The notes under the pieces are model-generated. The model had not been told where the DNA came from. It saw only the letters and a program-made list of their open reading frames with translations, and made no database searches. Below, one piece after another: positions 33,692-42,788 of a DNA stretch of 64,000 bases. Source of the DNA: Cryobacterium soli (GTDB lineage: Bacteria; Actinomycetota; Actinomycetes; Actinomycetales; Microbacteriaceae); assembly GCF_003611035.1 (NCBI RefSeq), contig NZ_CP030033.1, forward strand, positions 3,162,001 to 3,226,000, given 5' to 3'. Positions within the stretch are counted from its first letter, which is position 1, and each line of letters starts with the position of its first letter. The position numbers and the translations under genes are program-made.

Positions 33692-35788
33692 ATGGTTGAC
33701 ACTGCCCAGCGCCCCACCCCCTCCCGGCCCGACGCGGTCGACACCGACACCGGGCCCGTGCGGGTCGCTGGGGACCCGGATGCCCCGCGCATCGACCTGC
33801 CCGCGCTGCAGCACACCCTGCTCGGCACCTGGGCCGACGTGCGTCTGAAAGCCCGCGAACTCACCGCCCGCCCCGACCTGCAGCGCATCGAAGGTCAGTC
33901 CATGGCCGACCACCGCCTCCGGGTGCTCGACCAGCTCAAGATCCTGGCCGACAACGGGCACGTGCACCGCGCGTTCCCCGTCTCCCTCGGCGGCTCCGAC
34001 GACCACGGTGGCAACATCGCCGGTTTCGAGGAACTCGTCACCGCCGACCCGAGCCTGCAGATCAAGGCGGGTGTGCAGTGGGGCCTGTTCGGCGCCGCCG
34101 TGCTGCACCTGGGCACCACCGTGCACCACGAGAAGTGGCTGCCCGGCATCATGAGCCTGGCCGTGCCCGGTGTCTTCGCCATGACCGAGACCGGCCATGG
34201 GTCGGATGTCGCGGCCATCGGCACCACCGCGACCTACGACGTCGAGGCGGGCGACTTCGTGCTGCACACCCCGTTCCGCGCGGCCTGGAAGGACTACCTC
34301 GGCAACGCCGCCAACGACGGCATCGCCGCCGTAGTCTTCGCCCAGCTGATCAGCCAGGGCGTCAACCACGGGGTGCACGCGTTCTATGTGCCGCTTCGTG
34401 ATGAGACGGGCACCTTCCTGCCCGGCATCGGCGGGGAGGACGACGGCCTCAAGGGCGGCCTGAATGGCATCGACAATGGCCGGCTGCACTTCGACGCGGT
34501 CCGGGTGCCCCGGGAGAACCTGCTCAACAGGTACGGCGACGTCGCCGCCGACGGCGGCTACACCAGCCCGATCGGCAGCCCCGGCCGGCGCTTCTTCACC
34601 ATGCTCGGCACTCTCGTGCAGGGCCGGGTGTCCCTCGACGGCGCCGCCACGCAAGCCTCGGCGCTCGCGCTCACGATCGCCATCCGCTACGGCAGCGAAC
34701 GCCGCCAGTTCACCGCCGGCAGCGACACGGACGAGGAGGTCATCCTCGATTACCAGCGGCACCAGCGCCGTCTCATCCCGCGCCTGGCCACCGCCTACGC
34801 CCAGACGTTCGCGCACGACGAGTTCCTGGTGAAGTTCGACCAGGTCTTCAGCGGCGCGGCAGACACTGATGTCGACAGGCAAGATCTGGAGACCCTGGCG
34901 GCTGCGCTCAAGCCGCTGTCCACCTGGAATGCACTGGACACGCTGCAGGAGGCCCGTGAGGCCTGTGGTGGTGCAGGCTTCCTGGCCGAGAACCGACTGG
35001 TGGGCCTCCGCGCCGACCTTGACGTCTACGCCACCTTCGAGGGCGACAACAACGTGCTGCTGCAGCTCGTGGCCAAGCGTCTGCTCACCGACTACAACCG
35101 CAAGTTCGCCGGTGCGGATGCCGGTGCTCTCGCCCGGTACGTCGTGCAGCAGACCGCCGGCCGGGCGTACCACGGCTCTGGTCTGCGGCGGCTGGGCCAG
35201 TCGGTTGCCGACCTCGGTTCAACGGCCCGCAGCGTCGGGCAGTTGCGCGAGACAGTCACCCAGCGAGCCCTCCTCACCGATCGGGTGGAGACCATGATCG
35301 CCGGGATCGCCCAGTCGCTGCGGAACGCCAGCAAATTGCCCAAGAAGGAGGCGGCGGACCTCTTCAACAGCCACCAGAACGAATTGATCGAGGCCGCCCG
35401 CGCGCACGCCGAGCTGCTGCAGTGGGAGGCGTTCACCCGGGCGGTCGAGTCGACCACCCACGCGGGCACCCGGCAGGTGCTCACCTGGCTGCGCGACCTC
35501 TTCGGCCTCCGCCTCATCGAGGAGCACGCGGCCTGGTACCTCATCAACGGACGCCTCTCCGGCAAGCGCGCCCAAGCCGTGACCGCCTACATCGACCGCA
35601 TCATCGCCCGGCTGCGGCCGCACGCGCTCGACCTCGTCAACGCCTTCGGCTACGCCCCCGAACACCTGCGGGCGGCTATCGCCACCGGGGCCGAGCGTGA
35701 ACGTCAGGTCGAGGCCAGGCAGTATTACCGCGATCAGCGTGCTGCCGGCACCGTCCCCGTCCCCGAGAAGCCGGCCCGCCGCTCCTGA
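33692..35788 (+). CDS. Acyl-CoA oxidase/dehydrogenase family flavoenzyme
   Basis: This enzyme of about 698 residues oxidises acyl-CoA thioesters to enoyl-CoA in fatty acid breakdown. Its length and two C-terminal domains (about 480-690) fit the acyl-CoA oxidase (ACOX) branch rather than the 380-residue dehydrogenases. The FAD-contact region is FAMTETGHGSDVAAIGTTATY (about 165-185). The catalytic-base segment YATFEGDNNVLLQ (about 448-460) carries the ACOX glutamate. Two adjacent ATGs (33689, 33692) follow TAAGGA; the second is better spaced. Whether O2 or an electron-transfer flavoprotein is the acceptor cannot be told. Monocistronic. Confidence 0.9.
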   Translation: MVDTAQRPTPSRPDAVDTDTGPVRVAGDPDAPRIDLPALQHTLLGTWADVRLKARELTARPDLQRIEGQSMADHRLRVLDQLKILADNGHVHRAFPVSLGGSDDHGGNIAGFEELVTADPSLQIKAGVQWGLFGAAVLHLGTTVHHEKWLPGIMSLAVPGVFAMTETGHGSDVAAIGTTATYDVEAGDFVLHTPFRAAWKDYLGNAANDGIAAVVFAQLISQGVNHGVHAFYVPLRDETGTFLPGIGGEDDGLKGGLNGIDNGRLHFDAVRVPRENLLNRYGDVAADGGYTSPIGSPGRRFFTMLGTLVQGRVSLDGAATQASALALTIAIRYGSERRQFTAGSDTDEEVILDYQRHQRRLIPRLATAYAQTFAHDEFLVKFDQVFSGAADTDVDRQDLETLAAALKPLSTWNALDTLQEAREACGGAGFLAENRLVGLRADLDVYATFEGDNNVLLQLVAKRLLTDYNRKFAGADAGALARYVVQQTAGRAYHGSGLRRLGQSVADLGSTARSVGQLRETVTQRALLTDRVETMIAGIAQSLRNASKLPKKEAADLFNSHQNELIEAARAHAELLQWEAFTRAVESTTHAGTRQVLTWLRDLFGLRLIEEHAAWYLINGRLSGKRAQAVTAYIDRIIARLRPHALDLVNAFGYAPEHLRAAIATGAERERQVEARQYYRDQRAAGTVPVPEKPARRS

Positions 35789-35952
35789 CCTCACGCGCCC
35801 CAGAACTGGGGGTAGGTCGGGCGGGCGGATGAGGCCGGACGCGGCAAAACCATCCGCTCGACGGATGCCGCGCCCGGCCGGTGCCCCTACTCTCGTGTGT
35901 GGGGGACGATGCGGCATGCATCTTTTCCCGCAGACGAAGGGAAGAGAACCGG

Positions 35953-36915
35953 ATGATCCAGGCACAGTCCCTGACCAAACGCTACGGAAGTAAGACCGCC
36001 GTCGACTCCGTGGACTTCACGGTGCAGCCCGGCCGGGTGACGGGATTCCTCGGCCCGAACGGCGCAGGCAAGTCCACCACCATGCGCATGATCGTGGGCC
36101 TGGACCGGCCCAGCCACGGCTCGGTGACCGTGAACGGCAAGCAGTACCGCGAGCACAAGGCACCGCTCCGCGAGGTCGGCGTGCTCCTCGACGCCAAGGC
36201 AATCCACACCGGCCGCAGCGCCTACAACCACCTGCTCGCCATGGCCGCCACCCACTCCATCCCGGCCAGCCGGGTGAAGGAGGTCATCGAACTCACCGGG
36301 CTCGAATCCGTCGCCCGCAAGCGCGTCGGCGGTTTCTCCCTCGGCATGGGGCAGCGCCTCGGCATCGCCGCGGCCCTGCTCGGCGACCCCGCCACGCTGA
36401 TCCTCGACGAACCGGTCAACGGGCTCGACCCGGAGGGCGTGCAGTGGGTGCGGCAGCTGGTGCGCCACCTCGCCGGCGAGGGCCGCACCATCCTGCTCTC
36501 GTCGCACCTGATGAGCGAGATGGCCGTCACCGCCGACCACCTCATCGTGCTCGGTCGCGGCCGGGTGATCGCGGATGCCCCCGTCGCCGAACTGATCGGC
36601 GCGGCCAACCGCAACACGGTGCGGGTCCGCACCCCGTACGCACCCGAACTCGCCGCCCTGTTCCAGAGCCCGGACGTCACCGTGACCCAGTCCGAGGCCG
36701 ACCTGCTGGAGATCTCCGGAGTGACCGCGGCCGAGATCGGCAACCAGGCCGCCCGCGCCGGCATCGCGCTGCACGAGCTCACCCCCATCAGCGCGTCTCT
36801 CGAAGAGGCCTACATGGCCCTTACCCAGAACGACGTCGAATACCGCACCGGCGGTTCCGCCGGCGACCCCGCCGCAGAGCACCGCGCGGCCGACCTCCAG
36901 GAGAGTGTCCGATGA
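35953..36915 (+). CDS. ABC transporter ATP-binding protein
   Basis: This 320-residue ATPase of a two-component ABC exporter (BcrA/NatA-like) carries Walker A GPNGAGKST (about 35-43), Q-loop, a variant signature FSLGMGQRLGIA (SLGMG; LSLGMRQRL is usual), Walker B ATLILDEPVNGLDPEG and the H-loop SSHLM. A C-terminal about 90 residues (about 230-320) resemble the DUF4162-type tail of such ATPases. The ATG at 35953 follows GAAGGGAAGAG; a longer frame from 35881 has no domain content. Its stop overlaps the permease start (ATGA). Confidence 0.93.
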   Translation: MIQAQSLTKRYGSKTAVDSVDFTVQPGRVTGFLGPNGAGKSTTMRMIVGLDRPSHGSVTVNGKQYREHKAPLREVGVLLDAKAIHTGRSAYNHLLAMAATHSIPASRVKEVIELTGLESVARKRVGGFSLGMGQRLGIAAALLGDPATLILDEPVNGLDPEGVQWVRQLVRHLAGEGRTILLSSHLMSEMAVTADHLIVLGRGRVIADAPVAELIGAANRNTVRVRTPYAPELAALFQSPDVTVTQSEADLLEISGVTAAEIGNQAARAGIALHELTPISASLEEAYMALTQNDVEYRTGGSAGDPAAEHRAADLQESVR

Positions 36916-37739
36916 CCACGACAGTGGCTCCCACTGCACCATCCGCCGCCCCCGCCTTCGTGGCCTCCGGATCCGGCCTCAGCTTCGCCGGCCTGTTGCG
37001 CTCCGAGTGGATCAAGCTCCGCACCGTGCGCTCCACCATCTGGTCCTACGCCACGGTCATCGTGATCTCCCTCGGCCTGGCGCTGCTGATGTCGAGCACC
37101 CTCACCCTCCAGGGCGTGCAGGTCGCCGAGTCCGAACAGGCGAACTGGATGATCCAGGTCTCCACATTCGGGATCATCTTCGGCCAGCTCGTCGTCGCCG
37201 TGCTCGGTGTGCTCTCGATCAGCGGGGAATACAGCACGGGAATGGTGCGCTCGAGCCTCACCGCGGTTCCCCGCCGACTGCCCGTGCTGGCCGCCAAGGC
37301 CGTCGTGCTGTTCGTCTGCACCTACATCGTGGGGCTCGTGAGCGTCGTCGGCTCGTATCTGGTTGCCGCGCCCATCATGGCCGACAAGGGCATCTCGGCC
37401 AGTCTCGCCGATCCCGACCTGTTCCTTCCCCTAATGAGCGCGGCACTGTATCTGTCGCTGGTGGCCGTCTTCAGTCTCGGCCTGGGCACGATCCTGCGCA
37501 GCAGCGCGGGCGGCATCGCCGCGGCGCTCGGTGTCATCCTGCTGCTGCCGACGGTGTTGCAGCTCATTCCGGCGGACTGGGTGGCGGACATGATGCCCTA
37601 CATCCTCTCCAACGCGGGTACGGACAGCTTCGCCATGACCGGCACGATGGAGCCGTGGCAGAACATCCTCATCGTGCTCGGCTGGGTGGCCGTCTCGCTC
37701 GCCGGGGCAGGGGCACTGCTCAAGCGTCGAGACGCCTGA
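36912..37739 (+). CDS. ABC transporter permease (ABC-2 type)
   Basis: This 275-residue membrane subunit has six predicted helices, beginning with LLRSEWIKLRTVRSTIWSYA, a typical ABC-2/YhaP-like start preceding TM1. The ISGEYSTGMVRSSLTAVPRR loop is the conserved cytoplasmic coupling segment of this permease class. It pairs with the upstream ATPase through a 4-bp overlap. The substrate is unknown; relatives export antibiotics, peptides or sodium. Confidence 0.92.
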   Translation: MTTTVAPTAPSAAPAFVASGSGLSFAGLLRSEWIKLRTVRSTIWSYATVIVISLGLALLMSSTLTLQGVQVAESEQANWMIQVSTFGIIFGQLVVAVLGVLSISGEYSTGMVRSSLTAVPRRLPVLAAKAVVLFVCTYIVGLVSVVGSYLVAAPIMADKGISASLADPDLFLPLMSAALYLSLVAVFSLGLGTILRSSAGGIAAALGVILLLPTVLQLIPADWVADMMPYILSNAGTDSFAMTGTMEPWQNILIVLGWVAVSLAGAGALLKRRDA

Positions 37740-37746
37740 GTCCCGG

Positions 37747-37791
37747 CGGAGGCTCGTGGCGCGCCCCGGGGGCGTGCTCCGCGAGCCTCCG
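37747..37791 (+). terminator. Terminator hairpin after the ABC permease
   Basis: CGGAGGCTCG (37747-37756) and CGAGCCTCCG (37782-37791) form a perfect 10-bp stem 7 bp after the stop codon. The loop itself is GC-rich and can pair further. There is no T-run. Confidence 0.55.
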
Positions 37792-37812
37792 GCCTCCCCG
37801 GGGGCCGGGCCC

Positions 37813-37818
37813 TAGGCT
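37813..37818 (+). promoter_or_regulatory. -10 element of the proline iminopeptidase gene (leaderless)
   Basis: TAGGCT ends 6 nt before the ATG at 37825 with no ribosome-binding site, the same pattern as the other leaderless-type genes here. Confidence 0.4.
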
Positions 37819-37824
37819 CGGAAC

Positions 37825-38781
37825 ATGAGAGAGTTCTACCCCGAGATCGAACCGTACGACACCGGCATGCTCGACGTCGGCGACGGCCACACCCTCTACT
37901 ACGAGGTCTCCGGCAATCCGGACGGCAAGCCGGCGGTCTACCTGCACGGCGGCCCGGGCGGGGCCTCCAGCCCCACCCAGCGCCGCGTGTTCGACCCGGA
38001 GAAGTACCGCATCGTGCTCTTCGACCAGCGTGGCTGCGGGCGAAGCACCCCGCACGCCAGCGAACCGGATGCCGACCTCACGCACAACACCACCTGGCAC
38101 CTGGTCGCCGACATCGAGCGCCTGCGTGAGCACCTCGGCATCGACACCTGGCTCGTCTGCGGCGGCTCCTGGGGCAGTTCGCTCGCCCTGGCCTACGCGG
38201 AGACGCACCCGGAGAAGGTCACCGAACTCGTGCTGCGCGGCATCTTCACGCTCCGCCCGATCGAGCTCGACTGGTTCTACGAGGGCGGCGCCGCGGCCAT
38301 CTACCCCGACCTCTGGGAGGGCTTCATCGCCCCGGTGCCCGTCGCGGAGCGCGGCCGTCTCATCGAGGCCTACAGCCGCCTGCTGCACGACCCCGACCAG
38401 TCGGTGCGCGAACGAGCGGGCGTGGCCTGGTCCACCTGGGAGTCGTCCACCATCACCCTGCTGCAGCACCCCGAGACGATCGAACGGTTCACCGAACCGG
38501 CCTTCGCCGTGGCGTTCGCCCGCATTGAGAACCACTACTTCATGAACAAGGGCTGGTTCGAACCCGAACAGCTGATCCGCGACGCCGGCAAGCTGAAGGA
38601 CATCCCCGGCGTCATCGTGCAGGGCCGCTATGACATGTGCACGCCGGCCTTCACGGCCTGGGCGCTCCATCAGGCCTGGCCGGAGGCCGACTTCCAGATG
38701 ATTCCGGATGCGGGCCACTCGTTCGAGGAGCCGGGCATCCGCGCCGCCTTGCTGGACGCCACCGACCGTTTCGCCGGGTAG
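37825..38781 (+). CDS. pip: Proline iminopeptidase
   Basis: This 318-residue S33-family cytoplasmic peptidase removes N-terminal proline from peptides. The alpha/beta-hydrolase core shows oxyanion loop HGGPGGASSP, the FDQRGCGRSTPH segment diagnostic of prolyl aminopeptidases, and nucleophile Ser115 in GGSWGS. The acid is in QGRYDMCTP and His in AGHSFEEPG. The length matches the family. It is a single gene between an ABC transporter and the surface-polysaccharide cluster, unrelated to either. Confidence 0.94.
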   Translation: MREFYPEIEPYDTGMLDVGDGHTLYYEVSGNPDGKPAVYLHGGPGGASSPTQRRVFDPEKYRIVLFDQRGCGRSTPHASEPDADLTHNTTWHLVADIERLREHLGIDTWLVCGGSWGSSLALAYAETHPEKVTELVLRGIFTLRPIELDWFYEGGAAAIYPDLWEGFIAPVPVAERGRLIEAYSRLLHDPDQSVRERAGVAWSTWESSTITLLQHPETIERFTEPAFAVAFARIENHYFMNKGWFEPEQLIRDAGKLKDIPGVIVQGRYDMCTPAFTAWALHQAWPEADFQMIPDAGHSFEEPGIRAALLDATDRFAG

Positions 38782-38816
38782 CCGCGCCGGGCGAGCCCTG
38801 GCCCACGGCTCGTCGC

Positions 38817-40217
38817 TCAGCGGGGTCGACGGGAAAGCCTGTCGGCCCCGCGTCGGGCGTACCTGCCCAGCGTGGCAAGGTCGTTCTGTCGCAACCCGTA
38901 GAACCGCAGCGGGTTGATGCCGAAAACCCGGGCGAGGAACACCAGGTTGAGGTTGCTCGACAGCAGGTTGCCCGCCAGGGTCGCGAGCGCTGCGCCCATG
39001 GCGCCCCACAGCGGCGCCAACAGCACGAGCAGCGCGATGTTGAGCAGGCAGGCGATCGTGAGACTGAGGCTGCGCAGGCCCGGTCTGCCCCGTGCGCTCA
39101 GCCCCGAGCCGCCGATAGACCCCGGAGTTCCCACCACCACAGCGCAGAGGAGCACCGCGGCGACGGGCACGGCGTCCCGGAAACCCTCACCGAACAGGAA
39201 GGGCAGCCACCAGAGCATGCTCACTCCGAGCAGCACGGCTGCCAGAGAGCACAGGAACGTCGAGATCCGGGCGGATGAACTGAGCCGTTCGTCCACCGAA
39301 TCGGCGGCATCGGTGACGAAGGTCACATCGCGCACGGCCTGGTTGATGATCAACGGCAGCTCACTCACACTGACCGCCACCACGTAGAGCCCCAACTGGT
39401 AGGTGCCGGCCAAAGGGGTCATCAGCACCTGGTCGATCCTGGAGAGCAGCATGCCGGACAACGACCCCACCCAGACCCGCACGCCATAGCCCAGGAGCCC
39501 GCTCGTGCGGGCGAACCGGGGGATTTCTGCCGCGGCGGGCGGCAGACTGCGCATCTTGCCCAGATACACGAAGGCGCCGGCCACCGGCATCACGGCAACG
39601 GTGAGTGTGGCGATGAGGGGAGTCAGGGTGCCGGTCAGCCAGAACGGGATCAGGACGACCAGGCGCAAGGCAGAGGTGAGGATGCGTTCGGTGGCCACCA
39701 GCCGCCAGCTCTGGGTCGCGGCGGCCACACCACGAAACACCCCGACCAGGAGGTTGGGCACGATGGCGAGGGAAGCCACGAGGACCAACTGGCCCACGGC
39801 CGGCGATCCACCGCTGAGCCACTGAGCGCTTGCGAAGACGGCGGCCATGGCGACGAGGCCCGCCGCCAAGAGCAGCAACAGTCCGCGGCGCGCAGCGTTG
39901 CGTGCCAGCTGCGGCGATCGGGCGATGGTCCAGGTCACGGCCTCAGGCACCCCGAACGTGGCCAGGGTCACCACCAGGGCGAGGGGCGCCGTGGCGGCGG
40001 CGACCTCGCCGCGTCCGGCGACGCCAAGGGCCTGCGCGAGGATCGGTCCGGAGAACACGGCGACGAGGGGCGGGAATGCGTTGCCGATCATGGCAATCGA
40101 CATGTTGCGAGACAGCGTTCCCGACGGGGGTGTGGGACGCGGAAGCGAGCCGGCCGGCGGCGTCGGAACGAGGGGAACGGCCGGCGCCCCGGCGGGGCGG
40201 CGGCGCCTAGCGGACAT
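38817..40217 (-). CDS. Lipopolysaccharide/polysaccharide flippase (Wzx-like, MATE/MOP superfamily)
   Basis: This 466-residue protein has about 12-14 membrane helices after a Pro-rich cytoplasmic start, with the usual MOP layout. TM1-2 are MIGNAFPPLVAVFSGPILA and onward; the GVAGRGEVAAATAPLALV segment between them is typical of Wzx-like proteins. It probably flips the lipid-linked repeat unit of the polymer across the membrane. It follows the glycosyltransferase at 40207-41187 with an 11-bp overlap. It marks the left end of the polysaccharide cluster. Confidence 0.85.
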   Translation of the reverse strand: MSARRRRPAGAPAVPLVPTPPAGSLPRPTPPSGTLSRNMSIAMIGNAFPPLVAVFSGPILAQALGVAGRGEVAAATAPLALVVTLATFGVPEAVTWTIARSPQLARNAARRGLLLLLAAGLVAMAAVFASAQWLSGGSPAVGQLVLVASLAIVPNLLVGVFRGVAAATQSWRLVATERILTSALRLVVLIPFWLTGTLTPLIATLTVAVMPVAGAFVYLGKMRSLPPAAAEIPRFARTSGLLGYGVRVWVGSLSGMLLSRIDQVLMTPLAGTYQLGLYVVAVSVSELPLIINQAVRDVTFVTDAADSVDERLSSSARISTFLCSLAAVLLGVSMLWWLPFLFGEGFRDAVPVAAVLLCAVVVGTPGSIGGSGLSARGRPGLRSLSLTIACLLNIALLVLLAPLWGAMGAALATLAGNLLSSNLNLVFLARVFGINPLRFYGLRQNDLATLGRYARRGADRLSRRPR

Positions 40218-41187
40218 GACCGCCGGGCTCGCCTCTGGCCGCGAGGGGTTCGCTTGCCGCGACGTCCGCGGCGCTCGCGCCGGCTGCAGTGCCGAGATCA
40301 GCACCGGCATCGTCCTCGCGCATTCGGAGCAGTTCCCCGACCCCGAAGCACGCGTGGATCTGTGCGTCGTTGCCGCCGTCTCGCACGTTGCGTCCGTACA
40401 GAGTGCCGCGTTGGGTGCCGGGGATGGCCGGATACTCGGCTTGCCGCTCGGCCACCTGGCGCCCGCGGAACCCGTGCCGCACCATGACTGAGTGCACCCA
40501 CACATCGTCGGCCCAGGGCGCCAGGCGCACGAAACCATCGCCTTCCGCTGCGAGTGCCGAGATCAGAGCAGGAGGGTAGAGGATCCCCGAAACACCCGTG
40601 CAGAACGTACGGAAACTGGCCTGGGTCCCGGTGCCGGCGCTCCAGCGCTCGTATGGGGCGAGTCTGCTCCCGTCGAACTCGATCCGGTGCGTCCGGTGGG
40701 CGTGCACATCGTCCGGGTGCCGGACGTGGCGGACAAGCAGGTCAGACAACCACCGGCGCGGGTACAGCACGTCATCATCCGCCGCCACCAGAGGGAGGGT
40801 CGGGGAGGGGGCCGTGCTCGCGTAGGCGAACTGCTTCTTGTGGGGACCATAGTCGGGGCAGTACATCAGCTCGAGCCCGCGGGAACGCAACCTGGTGAGG
40901 GTGCGCGGCGGGTCGGCAAGCACCGCGGGGTCGGCCAACCAGAGGATCAGGCGACGTGGGCGCACGGTACCGGCGGCGATCGATTCGATGGAGTAGAAGA
41001 CCGTGTCGATCCGGTGGCCGTAGCTGGTCAGGTTCACCACGACCGCGCCGTCGCCCGTGACAGGCCGTGAGGCGAAGCGGGACCGGGTACGCAGACGGCG
41101 AAGACGCAGGTCGAGGCGAATTCGCGCCCCGACGGCCGCCGGGTCTCGCACGAGTCCGAGCAGGAGCCGGGAGAGTCGACCGGTCAC
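40207..41187 (-). CDS. Glycosyltransferase-like protein (DDD-containing)
   Basis: This 326-residue protein is probably a cytoplasmic glycosyltransferase. The nucleotide-sugar motif is AADDDVLYPRRWL (about 147-159), with VVVNLTSYGHRIDTVFYSIESI as the first strand-helix unit and DYGPHKKQFAY in between. It is like the GT2-related family found in Actinobacteria capsule loci, where Mg2+ is bound by an Asp triad. The GTG at 41187 follows AGGGAGG at 9 nt; longer frames to 41352 have poor codon character. The donor and acceptor are unknown. It is divergent from the polymerase-like gene. Confidence 0.75.
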   Translation of the reverse strand: MTGRLSRLLLGLVRDPAAVGARIRLDLRLRRLRTRSRFASRPVTGDGAVVVNLTSYGHRIDTVFYSIESIAAGTVRPRRLILWLADPAVLADPPRTLTRLRSRGLELMYCPDYGPHKKQFAYASTAPSPTLPLVAADDDVLYPRRWLSDLLVRHVRHPDDVHAHRTHRIEFDGSRLAPYERWSAGTGTQASFRTFCTGVSGILYPPALISALAAEGDGFVRLAPWADDVWVHSVMVRHGFRGRQVAERQAEYPAIPGTQRGTLYGRNVRDGGNDAQIHACFGVGELLRMREDDAGADLGTAAGASAADVAASEPLAARGEPGGHVR

Positions 41188-41342
41188 GGTGATGTGCCTC
41201 CCTGCCTGACCATCGGATGTGCTCGCCACGTTCGGGTGTCGACCATCGACGGGCCCTGAGGCACCACACAGTACTCGGGGGCCTCGGACCCGCATACCTC
41301 CCACCTTCGGGGGACACCCGGGCCTCCGGGCGGCCTCCGCCC

Positions 41343-41371
41343 TTGTCGACACCCCGATAGCGCCCTATGGT
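41343..41371 (+). promoter_or_regulatory. Promoter of the polymerase-like gene
   Basis: TTGTCG (41343-41348) and TATGGT (41366-41371) are 17 bp apart. An in-frame ATG at 41367 overlaps the -10 hexamer and therefore cannot be the start. The next ATG, at 41439, is the likely one. Confidence 0.55.
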
Positions 41372-41438
41372 GTGCTCGAATCGGCCACGGGGCAGCGAGC
41401 AACCGTCTCGCCGGCTGCGGCCTGGGGCGGCGAGACGC

Positions 41439-42788
41439 ATGACGGTGCAGGGATACCCGACGGCAGGGGCGCGATCGACGAGACCGCCTGCCTCACCGGC
41501 GCCTGCCCGGTCGGCGACCGGGCCGTCGGGGCCGCACCGCCGCGTCCGGCCCGACGATGCGCTGTTGTCGGCCGCCCTGGTTCGCCCGGTGGCGATCGCG
41601 GTCCTCGTGTTGCTGGCCATGAGGATCGAACTGGCTCAGGGACTCACCGTCGGCTACCTCATCGTGCTCGTCCTCGCTCCGCTGTGGCTTCCCGTGCTGA
41701 GGCAGTTCAGGGGTGCCCGGGCGCTCTTGGGCACGGGAGCCGTGGCCCTGGTCAGCGGTGTCTGGCTGACCGTGTATTCGGCGTCCGCCCATACGGGCAG
41801 CACCGGGCAAGCCGTGGCGGTATCGGTCGGTCTGGTGGGCATCCTCGGCGGGATCGGATTCGTGCTCTGGTGCCGCACCCTGCTGCCGGACGCGCAGGTC
41901 GCGCTGTGGTTCGGGCTCGGCCTCCTGTTCGGCGTCACGCCGACGAGCGAGCTGTACCAGTCAAACCCCTGGCGTTTCGGCTATTCGGTGGCGCTCACGG
42001 TGATGGTTCTCGCGGTGGCCAGGCTGACCGGCCGCCGTTGGCTGGAGCTCCTGGCCGTGGCCGGGTTCACCGCGATTGCCGCAGTGACGGATGCCCGGTC
42101 CTCGTTCGCCATCCTGCTGTTCACCGGGCTCCTGGTGCTATGGCAGATGCGCCCCGGGCGGCGCAGCCGGTCGGGTTCGGCGGTTCGGGTCGTCGTAGCC
42201 CTGGGTGTCCTCGCCCTGGTGGTCTACAACCTCGGGCAGGCGCTCATTCTCGACGGGGCGCTCGGCGCGGAGACTCAGCTGCGCAGCAGCGTCCAGCTAC
42301 AGACCTCAGGCTCTCTGATCCTCGGTGGCCGGCCGGAACTCGCTGCGACCGCAGGGCTCATGTTGCACCAGCCGATGGGTTTCGGCGCCGGAACCGCGCT
42401 GAACAGCCACGATGTGCTCGCGGCCAAATCGGGCATGGCCGCGATCGGCTACGACCCGAACAACAATTATGTCGATGTGTATATGTTCGGCGGCCACATC
42501 GAATTGCACTCGGTCCTCGGCGACATGTGGGCCTGGTTCGGGCTTCCCGGCCTGGTGCTGGCAGGAATGCTGGCCCTGATCGTCGTGGCCGGGCTCGCGC
42601 GGTCAGTGGCGGGCGGCACCGCGGCCGCTGTCGTCGTCTACCTGGGGGCGAAGACGCTGTGGGCGTTGCTCTTCGGCCCGCTGTACAGCTCAGCGACCCT
42701 GATCATCATCGCCGTGGGCCTCGTGATGCTGCGCCGGGAACCCCGCCAGGAATTGGTGGGGAACGGTGCCGGAATCGTCGGCCAGTGA
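41439..42788 (+). CDS. O-antigen ligase/polymerase-like membrane protein
   Basis: This 449-residue protein has about 10-12 membrane helices and a large extracellular segment (about 275-355, from LILDGALGAETQLRSSVQLQ to NNNYVDVYMFGGHIELHS). It resembles Wzy/WaaL-type proteins that polymerise or ligate lipid-linked repeat units. The HxxLxxxW element (HSVLGDMWAWFG) near residue 375 is typical of the WaaL/O-antigen ligase family. The promoter at 41343-41371 excludes earlier start codons. Its TGA overlaps the acyltransferase GTG. Confidence 0.72.
   Translation: MTVQGYPTAGARSTRPPASPAPARSATGPSGPHRRVRPDDALLSAALVRPVAIAVLVLLAMRIELAQGLTVGYLIVLVLAPLWLPVLRQFRGARALLGTGAVALVSGVWLTVYSASAHTGSTGQAVAVSVGLVGILGGIGFVLWCRTLLPDAQVALWFGLGLLFGVTPTSELYQSNPWRFGYSVALTVMVLAVARLTGRRWLELLAVAGFTAIAAVTDARSSFAILLFTGLLVLWQMRPGRRSRSGSAVRVVVALGVLALVVYNLGQALILDGALGAETQLRSSVQLQTSGSLILGGRPELAATAGLMLHQPMGFGAGTALNSHDVLAAKSGMAAIGYDPNNNYVDVYMFGGHIELHSVLGDMWAWFGLPGLVLAGMLALIVVAGLARSVAGGTAAAVVVYLGAKTLWALLFGPLYSSATLIIIAVGLVMLRREPRQELVGNGAGIVGQ

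Noticed and set aside
41367..41438. Earlier ATG at 41367 for the polymerase-like protein
   Set aside because: It lies on the -10 hexamer of a good promoter, so it cannot be translated from that promoter's RNA.
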